Positions 25,302 to 36,984 of a DNA stretch of 64,000 bases are shown here, piece by piece. The stretch's first letter is position 1; the number at the start of each line of letters is the position of its first letter. The stretch covers positions 45,740-109,739 of the forward strand of contig ARYC01000682.1 of assembly GCA_000711775.1 (NCBI GenBank), written 5' to 3'. Made by a program: the position numbers and the translations under genes. The notes under the pieces were generated by a model, which saw only the letters and a list, made by a program, of their open reading frames with translations, did no database searches and was not told the origin of the DNA. Origin of the DNA: Oxytricha trifallax. Taxonomy: Eukaryota; Ciliophora; Spirotrichea; Sporadotrichida; Oxytrichidae.

Positions 25302-26051
25302 GGCCCAAATTCCTCCTTTATTATTAAATCGAGTAGCTCATCTTCCATGCAATGTTTATGGTTGTAATTGAGCTATGGTAAATAGGAATTATGTAAATAT
25401 TCTAACTTACGTACACTGTTTGCTGCTGGGAACCTTCTTACCGAGGCTTGAAGACCGCCTGCTATAAATCAAGATATTTAGAAGTCCTCCTCTTCGTCTT
25501 ATCACTGTGGGTTTGATCTCTAGATAATGGAGTTTTCACCTTTGAAAGTACGCACTAAATTTTACCTAAAAGACTTTAATTCAGACCTTTATATTTTATG
25601 GCTTTCTGTTTAATGATAGATGGATTCCCCTTATAAAATGTATAATTTAATTATACATAAAGCAACAAAATATAATTAATATTTTATGTCTAATTTAAAT
25701 TTAAATTGTTTTCTTCATTTTATCAATTCAAATACAAATTTTTCTTTTAAATATATTTTACTATATTTAATTTTACATTCTAAATATAATGATGTAATTT
25801 ATGCTAATAAGTGTGACTATCTCTGGCAACACCTTAAATGATTGTTACTCTTAGAATGGCTGGAGTTTGATACTGACATATTTCAAGTATTCCTTACTGC
25901 ATTGTGAATTAGTTGTAAATGAAATATATATAAATTGAGCCTATAATTGTAATGTTAACGCAAAGACTGAAAGAGTAGTAATTGTAGAATGTCTTGTATT
26001 CGCTCCTTCCTTAACATTAGTCAACTTCGAATCTTACTGTTTTTTTTATGA
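25302..26051. other. AT-rich spacer
   Basis: Slightly richer in G and C around 25400-25560, but no frame or motif could be supported. Confidence 0.35.
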
Positions 26052-26261
26052 GAATAGTTATGGTAGAGGTCTGAAGTGCAAGAGTGGATGGGAATGCAAT
26101 TCATTGATTTATTAGATAATCTCTTATCACTAATAGAGCAAATAAAGAATCTCCAGCTAACCAAATAGAAAGAAGTCTATCTCAACAAATAACTGATCTC
26201 GTTAATGGGAAGTTGCACAGTTTACTCACCTCAAATTAAAAAGACTCATGCTAGCAGTTGA
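26052..26261 (+). CDS. Possible short coding fragment
   Basis: A 69-codon ciliate-code frame containing EWMGMQFIDLLDNLLSLIEQ followed by IKNLQLTKQKEVYLNKQL, ending at TGA 26259-26261. The heptad-like Leu/Ile pattern suggests a helical segment. Neither start nor family is known. Confidence 0.25.
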
Positions 26262-29165
26262 GTGAAGTGACATAAGAATCGAAATTAACATTTTAAAATA
26301 TCGTCACCAGAACTATCCAGAAAATTCAGAAATTATAAATGTAGCCTAGGTAAATAAAATTTAGTAGCCTGGAAAAAATTATACTGCATTATCTAGACTC
26401 ACTGGAAACTTTTCCGTCCCAGACATTTTTATCAGCATGAGATAGCTACTGCTGATACGAATGAGGCTCAAGTTTAGCACCCATGATACTCATTCCCCTG
26501 GAATCGTTTGCTTATTAAAATTGATCAATTGATCCTATGCTTAAATTTCTAAAACAATAATTTGATAGTGTAAAGGGAGGGTATGAGATAGCAATCAAAG
26601 CTTCTTGCATACTAGAAAGAGGATTAGGACATGAATGAGAGAGAGATAGTGGCTAATCATCTCAAACTAGCAATTAAAATCGCCAGAATAACGTGAATTA
26701 TGCATATATAAAAATAAATGCAGATTTAAATTACATAGAATAATATTTTTTACTATTTATTAAAAAATTTCATGATTTAATTTAATGGTATACAATATTT
26801 TGAAATTGGCTTCAAAATGAATCCCATCACTGAACTTTGAACAGATGAAGGATCTAATGGAATGTATTCATCTTTGATGGTAATTAAAGACTACAAGGAA
26901 TATAAAAAACAGCTGTGTTACATGGATAAATTCAAATAAAATAAATGTGTATTAGAATAAATAAATGCTTGAATAATGGGTTATTTAATAATTTATTATT
27001 TTCCCTATTTTTGGCATTTTAAAATGCATTTTATCAAATGTTTAAATAAACAAAGATCTAATTACTTTAGTGAACTTAAATTAATTTTTGGAATTCAACA
27101 ATAATTATTCTATTATTGCATTGACTTGAGTTGGCGCAAAAAAAGTAGTTTACTGCTCTTAAGACTGTTGTAAAGAAATATAATTATACTTCAAATATAT
27201 TTAGAATTTAGCATTATATTTTAATTCAATATAAAGAATCTTTTGAAAAATAAATGATTTAGAGAGATTAGACTCGCATTCAAATTAATCAGTAGATACA
27301 GGAAATTAAATATTTATAAAAATTAAATAGAAATGTGACATATCTCACGTATGCTGTTGATTATTTTTACTGAAAAAGCTTTGGTTGTTATAATCCTCAT
27401 TGTTGTCGATAGTGCTATTGAGATTTTGATATTCTTTTATCTATAATTCAAAATGAATATCATGCTATCTAAAGCAAATTAAATCATTAATCTCATGAGC
27501 CAAACATATTTATTTAATGACCCAAATTCAAATAGACTCCTTTATTTTAATTTGAAAATTTTAATAGCTAGAAATCTACTTGCTCGATTCTTTAAAATTT
27601 ACAAACATTAAGATAACAAGTTTACGCTCAAGACTCCGATCTACAATTTGGTTATATTTTTCTATAATTCAGAATTAATCTTTTGGACATAGAATTAGAT
27701 AATCAAATCTATATAAACTATTATTTAGAGTATTATCTTTAAAATAATATTAAAAAAGTTTGTAATTAAAATGTAACTTTGCACAAGCAAATAAAGTAAG
27801 TAAGATTATATTAAAATTGATACTTTAATCTATATAAAAGCTATTACTAATGTGTTAACTAAATAAATTCCTTAATCTTTAATATACTTCTGAAAGTAAT
27901 ACTTTCGCTTAATAAATTAAAGAGCTAAATTTAATAATTCATTAGTCATTTTTAACCTAGACATCAAAAGGGTCAAAAATTTTAAATTTGCTCAGATTCT
28001 TTTCCTTTATGCATTTATAGTTTATTTATATAAATTATTTATTTATAAAACAACAAAGAATATCAACAATTAAGAGAAAAATATTGATTTTTTATAACTT
28101 TTAAACTGGATATTATTCCCATTTTTGGGCAATTTTCGGTGAGTATAACTTAATAAATCATTCTCTTGAACCTATAATAAATAATCGTAATTATGCAAAT
28201 CTACGAAATTATATTTATTTATCCAACATTAATGCTTTCTACATTGATTTTCCTTTATAGAGATTGCATTTGTATGATATAAATACCACTTATAATAATC
28301 TTTATTCGCTTTAAATTAATGAATAAATTATTATTTTAAAATTCAAATAATTGACTGATTAAGAATGTTTAATTTAGTTAAGGTAATCTTTACTAAAAGA
28401 TTTTCTCCCTAGAACGTATTGTCTGATGCTGAATATCAATGATCTAGTCTTCATTTAGATCACAATAAGAATAAATAATCAATCGTTTTCCTGCTTAAAC
28501 TCTGTGTAAATATTATAGAACCATGCTAATTTGATACTATAAATATTAAATATTTAAATTTTAATTATTTAATCATATTAAGAATATTTATCCAAATTTC
28601 CTTTGAATAATATAATTAATACTAATTATTTGTATTTAGTTTGCTTGCTTTTTTATTATAATTAGTTTTATTTCTTTGCTTTACAAGACTTTTTTAAAAA
28701 GAAGAGTTTATGAGTATTTGAAATAGAAAGATAAACAAGAAAATTTTAAACTCATTTTGTGCATAAAAAAGCTTAATAGTATAATATTTTTATAAATATC
28801 TGTTGAATTCATCAAATATCTATTTGTAAAAATGCAAATATTAATTAGTTAATATTTTAATATTATAAACTTTAATGTATGTTAAAACACAAACCACATA
28901 TCCCCTTAGATATATTATATTTTAATAATAATCAGAGTAATTATATAATTAATTAGTTCTGTATATAATCTTTAACTATCTTCATGAGCATAGCAAAGAC
29001 TTCGAGATTGTCTTTTTATTTATTTTCAGAAAACTTCTGCTTGCCTGTATAGGAAAAAGAAATCTTTTGAGATATAAAAATTTGAATGCTCATAAGTTCA
29101 TACTTGCGATGCTGATAAATATCTCTGTATATTCAATATGTATCTACAATCATAATTCTTTAAAT
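26262..29165. other. AT-rich region without recognisable genes
   Basis: About 2.9 kb with no supported gene, RNA or repeat on either strand. Confidence 0.4.
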
Positions 29166-29760
29166 AAGGCACAGAAGAAATTCACATTGGCATACTTGAA
29201 TGATAAGCTTAAATAATATTATAAATTCATAGTTCCTATCGTAAAGAAATCTTTTAACTACAATTTCAATACTCAAATCAGCTTACTATATCAGGCTTAA
29301 AATATTATATTGCAAAAAATTCACTGAATAAGCAATTAATAACTTCCTAATAGAATAATGGGTCATTATTATCTTAAATCTTGTCAGAGACAGATAGAAA
29401 GAAGAGGTAAGACTTACTTGAGATTTAAGAATCCTCTAAAACCTCTGCATATCGATACGGTAACTCAGTCCGATCATCCATCCTTCTTTCTACGAGTAGC
29501 CCAAAATAGAGGTTATGATGGGCATTTTCACGCTATTAATCATAAGGACTCATAGTCAAATGAGTATAAAATTATGTTTTTTGATATTCTTAGACCTGAC
29601 TATTCCAGATTCATTGATAATTAATTTTGATCTTGGTCCTAAGGACATCCCATTTTTGGGTCTTAAATCCATAAAGATGATGAGAATTAAGAGCCAACTG
29701 CAAAATCAAATGAAAGTGTTATTTTTATAGTTTATTTCTCGATTGTTCTCTAGTTTGCCA
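29166..29760 (+). pseudogene. Decayed gene fragment with two internal TGA
   Basis: One plus-strand frame stays protein-like for about 195 codons: KAQKKFTLAYLNDKLKQYYK, TGA, QQLPNRIMGHYYLKSCQRQI, YLRFKNPLKPLHIDTV, RVAQNRGYDGHFHAINHKDS, IMFFDILRPDYSRFIDNQF, TGA (29628-29630), then SWSQGHPIFGSQIHKDDEN. An ATG at 29358 opens the middle 90-codon part. The frame never shifts, only the two TGA codons break it. No domain was recognised. Confidence 0.4.
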
Positions 29761-30006
29761 CATAAATGCAGAAATAGAGTAAAATGATGTTTGATATCTT
29801 TTTTTTTACCAATAAAAAATAGAAAATGCATTTGTAATTAAATTTGTATTTCCATTACAATTTCTATATTTAACTCACTCTTGAAAGAATCAAATATACT
29901 ATGTTGATATAGTTTAAACATAAATAATAAAAAGTTAATGTAGTTTATTTAAATTGAAATGTTATAAATATAGAACAATACAAATATATAATTAAATTCA
30001 CACCCT

Positions 30007-30053
30007 ACCACACTCTATCTCTAATTATATGTGCGTTAGGGATAGAATGTGGT
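30007..30053. repeat. 18-bp inverted repeat (hairpin)
   Basis: ACCACACTCTATCTCTAA and TTAGGGATAGAATGTGGT pair with two mismatches around an 11-nt loop, in an AT-rich non-coding setting. Role unknown. Confidence 0.7.
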
Positions 30054-30321
30054 TTTAAATAAATATTAAAAAATATATTATTAAATACTTTAGAGAAAAT
30101 CTTGATTATTATCTCATTCTTGATAAATATTCAAATTTTTACTGATTGCACTTAAATACAAGTCATGTTTGCTCATTCTTTATTTATCTGAGATTTTTTA
30201 ATGATTAAGAACTATTATTGGTTGCCAAGTAAACAGTCTTAAATTTAAGGCCTTTAGTTATTTAATAGTAAATTCTTCTATGTTTTTAAATTTGAAGTCT
30301 CAAAAATCTGGTCGATTCTGA

Positions 30322-30780
30322 TCAATTAGGTTTGTCAATAAAGTTTAGAGTCTTAGAGCACCTTCATTTTCCCAGTCTGATACTTCTTCTACTATTAAAT
30401 CCTCATTAGATTATTTTGATTAGGATATAAAGTCTTAAGGATTGCTTCCTTTGCTTCTGGAGTAGAAATCCTTGTAGTCATTCATTTAAAATTCTTACTA
30501 GTCAAGTGCTATTTGTAATCTTCTTGGAGATGCGAGTCAGGCATGTGGGATGAATAGAGCTAGAGCTGGAATTGTTTCTATTTTAGAGATTTAAACTTAA
30601 TAAAATGGAAAATCTAGGAAAATACAAATTTAATTTTAAATTATAATTATACAATCACTTATTGTTATTATGGAATATGTCTTAAGTAAAACAGCTTAAA
30701 TCTTTCCAATAATCTTCATAAAACATTTCCATCTGTATAAATTGGTTTGTCCTTGTCTGTGTAGTGTCTACAAGAGTTGA
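30322..30780 (+). CDS. Possible 152-codon reading frame, Ser-rich start
   Basis: Open in ciliate code between TGA at 30319 and TGA 30778-30780. The first 100 codons look protein-like (SFSQSDTSSTIKSSLDYF, QGLLPLLLEQKSLQSFI, AICNLLGDASQACGMNRARA); the rest is Ile/Leu-rich. No start codon or family was found. Chance is possible. Confidence 0.3.
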
Positions 30781-32647
30781 TTCACATTCTTAATGGGCAA
30801 GACATAGTATTAAAGATTTTCAGAGATATTAAAATACAAAAATGAATGAATGCTTAGTTAGCTCTACTATCTTGATCATTTTTACTTCTCCCCCCAACTT
30901 AAAACTAATTTTCTATTTATTTATTTTAATTTTTAGGAGAGGTTAACCATATGTATGATGATATTTATAGCTATCGTAGGATATATATATCTCTTAATTT
31001 GCTTGTTGTTGTATTGTAATGAGTAACCAAGTTGGTGTTTAAGTTCTAATAGGTAATAATAGATGTAGTAATTAATAGTGAGATTTATTATTTGAGTTTC
31101 GACTAGTTAATTGCTCAATCGGTCTTATGATGATTAGCAGCATTCTTACTGTGATTTGGTCCTATTCAGAGCGATCTGGAATTATGTTGACCACTAAGTC
31201 AGCTATTTCAATGACTTTATGGGTATTTACACATTGTTCGACATATTACTCTTGGTGTGTATTGAAATAGTTCATTTCAATTTCTTTTTAATTTATTATA
31301 ACAATTCGATTAATTTTAATTAGCCAAATATCTTATTAACTTATTATTTTTCAATTTCATTTAGCTCATTACTATAAAATACTATAGTTTATTTTGAATC
31401 ATAAATTCTAAGCTAACTTCTTTTAATAAATAGCTTTTAAAAAATAATAAGATAAGTTATGCTTCGATTGTAAATAGATTTTCTATTAAACAATAAATTA
31501 TAATTAAACTTCATCATTGAATTAAGATTTTATTATTCAATGAAAATAGTATAATTTTAGGTATATTATATTAATTGATAATTTCCGATCATACATTAAA
31601 TTAAAATAAAATATTTAAATCAATGTACTTTATCTCAACACAGGTATGTACGATCATATATGCAGTTGAAAATTAAGAAATGTATGTATAATTTATTATA
31701 TATTTAATATATTAGCAAAATTTTACTAACTAAATAACTTACCACTATTTTCACTAATTTATTGAATAAGCGATAAAATGAAGTGTACGTACCATAATAC
31801 TACATGACTATTTTATTTGGTGACTTTATATTAGAACCGGTCAAATTTAGTTTTATTTTTATTGATTTAATTTATAGAATTTTAGAGGTATTACTTCAAG
31901 GATGTTATTCTAGATTAGTAAAAAGACCAATTACTTATTTTTTTAAATAAAAATACGACAACTACCCCTCAGTATTTGATTTATATGAATAATTTCTATC
32001 TAGCAATGTTACTATTCACTACGTTCAATTCCAGTTTAAATTTTTGTATGTTCAACTAGAAGCCAGACTATTTCACATATTATATGGGAGTTGATTTCAG
32101 ATTGATGAAAGTACTTTTTTATTTATGGTAATACTAAATGGGATTAGAACATTGTTATTTATGGCTAGTAAGGTGAATTTTATCCACAGTAATTTATTAA
32201 TGATTAATTTTTAGGCACCCTGAAATTTTAAACATACATTAGCATAATTCTAGAAAGATTTTTACGAAAAGATTGAGAAATATTTTTTTGTGTCAACAAC
32301 CAATGGTGTTAAGGAAAAGGACAAATAAAACTTTAGCTGGAATTGAACGTAGTTATTCTAATCAAATTTTATTATTTTAATTATTTACTATATTTTTTGC
32401 TTAATGTTCGTCAATTTCTTTAAAATAATAAACAATTTACTGAACTTTGGGATAATAATAAAATTATTGCGAATTTATAAATTGTTGGGTAGCCAGAAGC
32501 AAATAATCAATGATAAAGAAATAAATCTAAATAAAAATTCAACTAAGAAATAAGAATACAATATTTTTAAACTCTCATAATAAATTTTGAGAATATAATG
32601 CTCAAATTAAATGATAAAATATTTTAAGTTTAATTTCCAGGAATATT
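30781..32647. other. AT-rich region without recognisable genes
   Basis: Nothing beyond AT-rich sequence was seen before the LINE target duplication at 32648. Confidence 0.4.
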
Positions 32648-32664
32648 AATTGTATTTTTAATAA
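32648..32664. repeat. LINE target duplication, 3'-side copy
   Basis: AATTGTATTTTTAATAA is repeated exactly at 34291-34307, flanking the LINE. The 3' copy is followed by an (ATA)n tract that is the LINE tail. Confidence 0.8.
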
Positions 32665-32769
32665 TAATAATAATAATAATATGATCACATTGAGGTCTCT
32701 GGGGACCCCCGTTCAAAAATATGTTTAATATATATATATAAGGGTCAAGCCCTTTTAAATTATGTGTTT

Positions 32770-33418
32770 AGTGCTTGAACAGTTGTCGTCTCCTGTCTAT
32801 TTCATCTATTAGTAGTGTCATAGGTGGAGAGGCAAAGGCTGAAGCTATGTCTATAAACCATATTCTCTAGTAATGTCTTGATTATAAGTCTTGTATTAGC
32901 TGAGCCGTGTTTTATCCCATTTATGCATTCGGTCTGAATCCAATTTAACTTTCATCTATAGTGCTCCAAAGGTGATTTGCAAAAAGTCTCATCCATGTGG
33001 ATTCAAGTAATTTTCTTGCTGCTGATGACATTGCTTTAGGTCTAGTTTTTTATATGACTGGTGTAGTGCTATCTGTTTTCGACAGAAGCATTAAATTTGC
33101 ATCATTTATCAATGGTGGTGGTTTAGCTTTAAGATTAATCCAATCTTCAATGAATGATATTAATGGTAGAGCATTAAATTTCTTTCTCAAGAATCTGTCG
33201 CTGAGGTTGTCGGGGCCTAATGCTTTATCATTTGGAAAGTTTCTAAGGGAATCTGTGAGGAGTTTATGTCTTCTTGTATATCTATAGAAGACTGTTCCCA
33301 TCTAGAATTAATCCACTTTGTCTCTAAGTGGTTTGTTGGATAGTGCATCATAGAAGCATCCTGCATTCTATATTTCTAAAAATTATTTAACCTAGATTTT
33401 TAATTCTTCTAGGTTCAT
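32770..33418 (-). pseudogene. LINE reverse transcriptase, truncated after motif A
   Basis: Begins near ATG (complement 33416-33418) as DMNLEELKI and contains NDKALGPDNLSDRFLRKKF (RT motif with PD), INDANLMLLSKTDSTTPVI, ESQIGFRPNAQMGQNTAQL and IWFIDIASAF (motif A, catalytic Asp). Motif C (YADD) and everything after it are missing; the sequence jumps to the LINE 3' end. The protein would copy LINE RNA but cannot be active here. It is linked upstream to the endonuclease ORF through a one-base frame change. Confidence 0.8.
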
Positions 33419-34251
33419 ATCTTAAAGTTGGTTTATTATTTTGCTGGTTTCATACCTATTACTTTTTCTATGAATTAAGTTGCTTCTTTTGCATTACCTC
33501 TCATCCAAAGGTCTTTTATAATTTCTGTGTTATCATTCAATGTATTTTTAATTTGACTTTTTTAAATTCTGATCTAAAGCTTAATTTATTTGTTGTTATA
33601 CCAGTCTTACTCTAGTTACAATTGTGATTCTGCTAGTTATTTTGTTACGCACTTTTTTAGGGGGGCCACTTATTAGAAGTTAAAACTTTTTTAAATTGCT
33701 AAGTGGTCTGAGGGGGAAGGAAAAATGTGCGAACTTGTGTAACTGAGTGAGCTCGATTCAATGACGTCAATTACAGTTTGTGACGTCACGCCAATTCTAG
33801 TTACTAAATAGGTGTTTTAGAAATTCTTCGCCACGTAATTAAGATCTCCGGCTATTATGAATCTTGGGTCTTTAAGCTTCTTTTCTATCTCCTCTATGAA
33901 GTCTTTTTTGTATTTTATAAATTGTTGGGAGATATATAGATTTGAGATTTTGAGTCCTATGTCTATTAAGTTTAAGTCAAGTGAGAGTGGTAAGGATTCG
34001 AGGAATTCTACTCTACCGAGTGTCGATTTGACAAGGGTGATAGTTCCATGTTGACCGTCTGAAATTTTTGTTTCAGAGGCATAAAGATTGTACTCTGGGA
34101 AGTGAACTTTCGTGTTCCTAGCTTCCTAAAGGCAGACAATATGGGGTTGGTGTTTTTAGATCATCCTTAGTAAGAAACTAATGGACTCAACGGATGATCC
34201 TCCCATATTCCACGACATGACTCCTAGTCCGTTTATATTTTCGGTAATCAT
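33415..34251 (-). CDS. LINE apurinic-type endonuclease domain (APE/EEP)
   Basis: A 278-residue frame from ATG (complement 34249-34251) to TGA 33415-33417 with no internal TGA. Signature blocks of LINE endonucleases appear in order: MSWNMGG near residue 12, IVCLQEARN near 37 (catalytic Glu), IIAGDLN near 134 (Asp and Asn) and SDHLAI near 184 (Asp-His). The enzyme nicks target DNA to prime reverse transcription. Eight or more in-frame TAA/TAG codons fall where Gln is plausible. The last 90 residues link to the RT domain, which continues one frame away from 33418, so a frameshift separates them. The ORF looks recently inactivated or still translatable. Confidence 0.85.
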
Positions 34252-34290
34252 GTGTGATGTTCTATTAAGTTACTTTTTAACTTAATCTTC

Positions 34291-34307
34291 AATTGTATTT
34301 TTAATAA
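34291..34307. repeat. LINE target duplication, 5'-side copy
   Basis: Exact repeat of 32648-32664. Confidence 0.8.
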
Positions 34308-35438
34308 ATACAACTGAAAATTAGATGCTATTAATTTTTAATATAGTAGAATATAGGATTAAAAAAAAGAAGCATAAAGTTGAGTTAAATTCTATGCATT
34401 AATATATACATAACAAATATTATTTGATAGAATTTTAATTGATTTTTTGTTTCTTGCTATGCAAGTAAATATAAAGTACCTTTTAAAATTGAAATATTAC
34501 CAAAATTATAAGCATATTTTACAGCCTTAAATTTATGTATAATGAAATTAATCATCATATTATATTTTAATAGAGACTATTCAAACTGTTATTTTTAAAT
34601 TTTTAAAAATCAAAATAAACATATTGCTTACAAATAAATAATAAAAAAACTCATATCTAATTTTAAATCAAAAGATAGAGAATGGATAAATAACTAAAGT
34701 CTGAATTAATCATTTGTGAAATATATAAAACTTAAAAGACGAAGCGAAGATTCTTGAATGTTACCATTCACATAACTACGTCATAAAAAATAATATGATA
34801 AAAATCCAGTTATAGACTATATAAAAGCAGGAGTTTACTCATGGGTATCATATTCTTATCGTTATCCTAGTTTTATAAATATAAAAAAAATAAAAAAGTA
34901 GTAAAACAAAATGTTTGTTTAAAATGCCTAAGCCTTCATTGATGTATTTTTACGAAAACTACATTTAAAATTAATTTTTGGAAATATTATAGAGAGTTTA
35001 ATTACAAATAAAGGTTATAAATATTATTAAAACCCCATAAGTAATTATTTAAGCAATTGTGGATATAAATAATGAAATAGAAATAAATCAATTTAAATTA
35101 CAAGTAGTTTACTATTTATAATTTATTTATAGAAGGGAGTAATAATAAAAGTTATAACTAATATTCACATTAATATATTAGACATTCTCAATATTTTTGT
35201 TTTCTTGCCTTCATGTTCTATCGAATATTTTTTTCTTGATAATGAACATCTTAGATATTATATGAAAAAGTTTAACTCGCAATTTAGTAAAAATTATCTT
35301 GTGTATTTCATATATTTAAAGAGTTTTTCTTCTATAGCTTAGAGTGTTTTCTTCAGAGATAGTAATTAGAATGAATTATATATGCATACTATTTCGGATT
35401 TCATATTTAAAAAGAAAATAACACTTAATAACTGTAAT
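34308..35438. other. AT-rich region without recognisable genes
   Basis: No supported gene or repeat. Confidence 0.4.
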
Positions 35439-35513
35439 ATAAACTAATACTTGAGATGGTAAAACATAGGAGCAGCTATCCAATGATAAAGGGTTCGATT
35501 CCTTTGGTTTATA
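35439..35513 (+). tRNA. tRNA-like gene, probably a pseudo-tRNA
   Basis: A 75-nt unit. The 5' ATAAACT pairs with GGTTTAT at 35506-35512, the T arm is AAGGG-TTCGATT-CCTTT with an exact GGTTCGATTCC B box, and a TCTTTTT run follows as a Pol III terminator. The D arm (GAGATGGTAAAAC) pairs poorly. The best anticodon loop, GCAGCTA, would give AGC (Ala) but lacks the usual T before the anticodon. A decayed tRNA or a tRNA-derived short element is likely. Confidence 0.45.
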
Positions 35514-36918
35514 ATCTTTTTAGGAAATATTTATATTAAATTGAATTTAGTATTTAGTTAGTATGATGAATTTTAATTTAAAGAAAATAAATCACCATAT
35601 GCTAATAATTTTACTCTTTTATATATTAATAAACAAGGCTTTAGTTATATTAGTAAGTATTAATAAGGAATATCTAAAGCTATATATTTATTGCACCTTC
35701 TATTTTTTCATAAATAATGAGGGTCTTTTGAGATTAAGGAAAAGTTAAGAAATATTAATGTACAATATTTAATAGTATTTTAGGATAAGATTTACATTTG
35801 TATCGATATGAAATAGAGAATTTGAGCCATAAATCAAAAGCATTTGTAGATTAATGTATTAGGCTTTAAAAATTGTCTTGAGATAAATATCATCTATGCT
35901 GATATGTCCAGGTTTTTACTAATATATTTAAAGATAAGACTGCTGGATAAATCTTACAAAAATCGATATTCTAAGTTAAAATCGGTAAAAGATTAGTATT
36001 AAATATTCATTCCTCTACGAGGCTAAGAATTATCTAAAAAATATTTAATTAATTATAAAGAGATTATATTTATAAAATAAAATTTAAACACAAAGAAATT
36101 AATATTGAAATATATACTTATTTTGAGAGTTTATTGTCAAATATCAGCAAAAGAAATATTGAATTTAATCAAGACAATAAATTGTTATATAAAAAATATT
36201 AAAGAATTTATTAAGCAAGTCCTAAATTTAACCAAAATACTGTAATATATTAAAGATATAAAAATCAATTTCTTTTAAACTTTTGAATTTTATATTCATC
36301 CCAATATTTACTATTACAATAAAAAAATTATGATTTTAAGTTTAAGTAGATTCTTATTTTTATTTTGCTTTGCCTTTGAATATATATCTAGAAAATAAAA
36401 TTTTTAAATTATCTTAAATATATTTATTTTTTCATTATATCACTTTAATTAAAAGACTAATAAAATTTGTGATAAGAAGATTGTAATAAATAATCAAAAC
36501 AATTCATTAATTAATTAAAGCTACGACTTAAAATATTTTGGTTTTTGAGCAGTGTATAATCTAAAATACTCTCTGATATTTACAATTTTTATTTAAAAAT
36601 TATAGAAACTTCAATTTTGAACCTCCTATTACTATACTTTCACTTATCATGTTCTGTTATGATAGTTTATATTTTTCTATTTTTGCTAAATAAAATTATG
36701 ATTTCTTAGCTCTTTTAAGAAATATTCTAAAATGCAAAGTTTTTCTTCTTATTTTGATAGGAAAAATGCTATAGTATTTCCTTTTAGTTCTTGAAATTTT
36801 CTTTAATGACTGAATGAGAAATCTAAAATTGAAAACGCAATGGTATTTAGAGAGGTTTACTATTTACTTGATATATATAAACATAATTGAGACTTTCAAA
36901 CATTAAAAATTAATTATA
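35514..36918. other. AT-rich region without recognisable genes
   Basis: Frames here (for example 35563-35748) have random AT-rich composition. Nothing was supported. Confidence 0.4.
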
Positions 36919-36984
36919 TGTTCAGATGGTTTTGATTATGATTCAAATAATTATGACAAGGGTTCAAACCCCATAACATTATAT
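36919..36984 (+). tRNA. Second tRNA-like unit, degenerate
   Basis: AAGGGTTCAAACCCC provides a T-arm-like B box, CAGATGG resembles a D-loop start, and the unit is followed by TATCTTTTTTT. The acceptor stem pairs in only about five of seven positions (TATGTT with AACATT). It resembles the unit at 35439 in layout and terminator, so a pseudo-tRNA or tRNA-derived repeat is the best reading. Confidence 0.25.

Larger units (their letters stand above)
32665..34290 (-). mobile_element. LINE retrotransposon, internally deleted
   Basis: A minus-strand LINE bounded by a 17-bp target duplication. Its 5' end starts just upstream of an intact endonuclease ORF. A reverse-transcriptase part follows in a shifted frame and is cut after motif A. 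The 3' end has the block GGGGGTCCCCAGAGACC and an (ATT)n tail. Since both ends are present, the loss of the rest of the RT looks internal rather than a 5' truncation. Codons TAA and TAG are used as Gln throughout, so the element is adapted to the ciliate code. Confidence 0.85.

Noticed and set aside
33050-33287. Plus-strand frame at 32997-33287 as a gene
   Set aside because: Shadow of the LINE reverse transcriptase on the minus strand, which has RT motifs.
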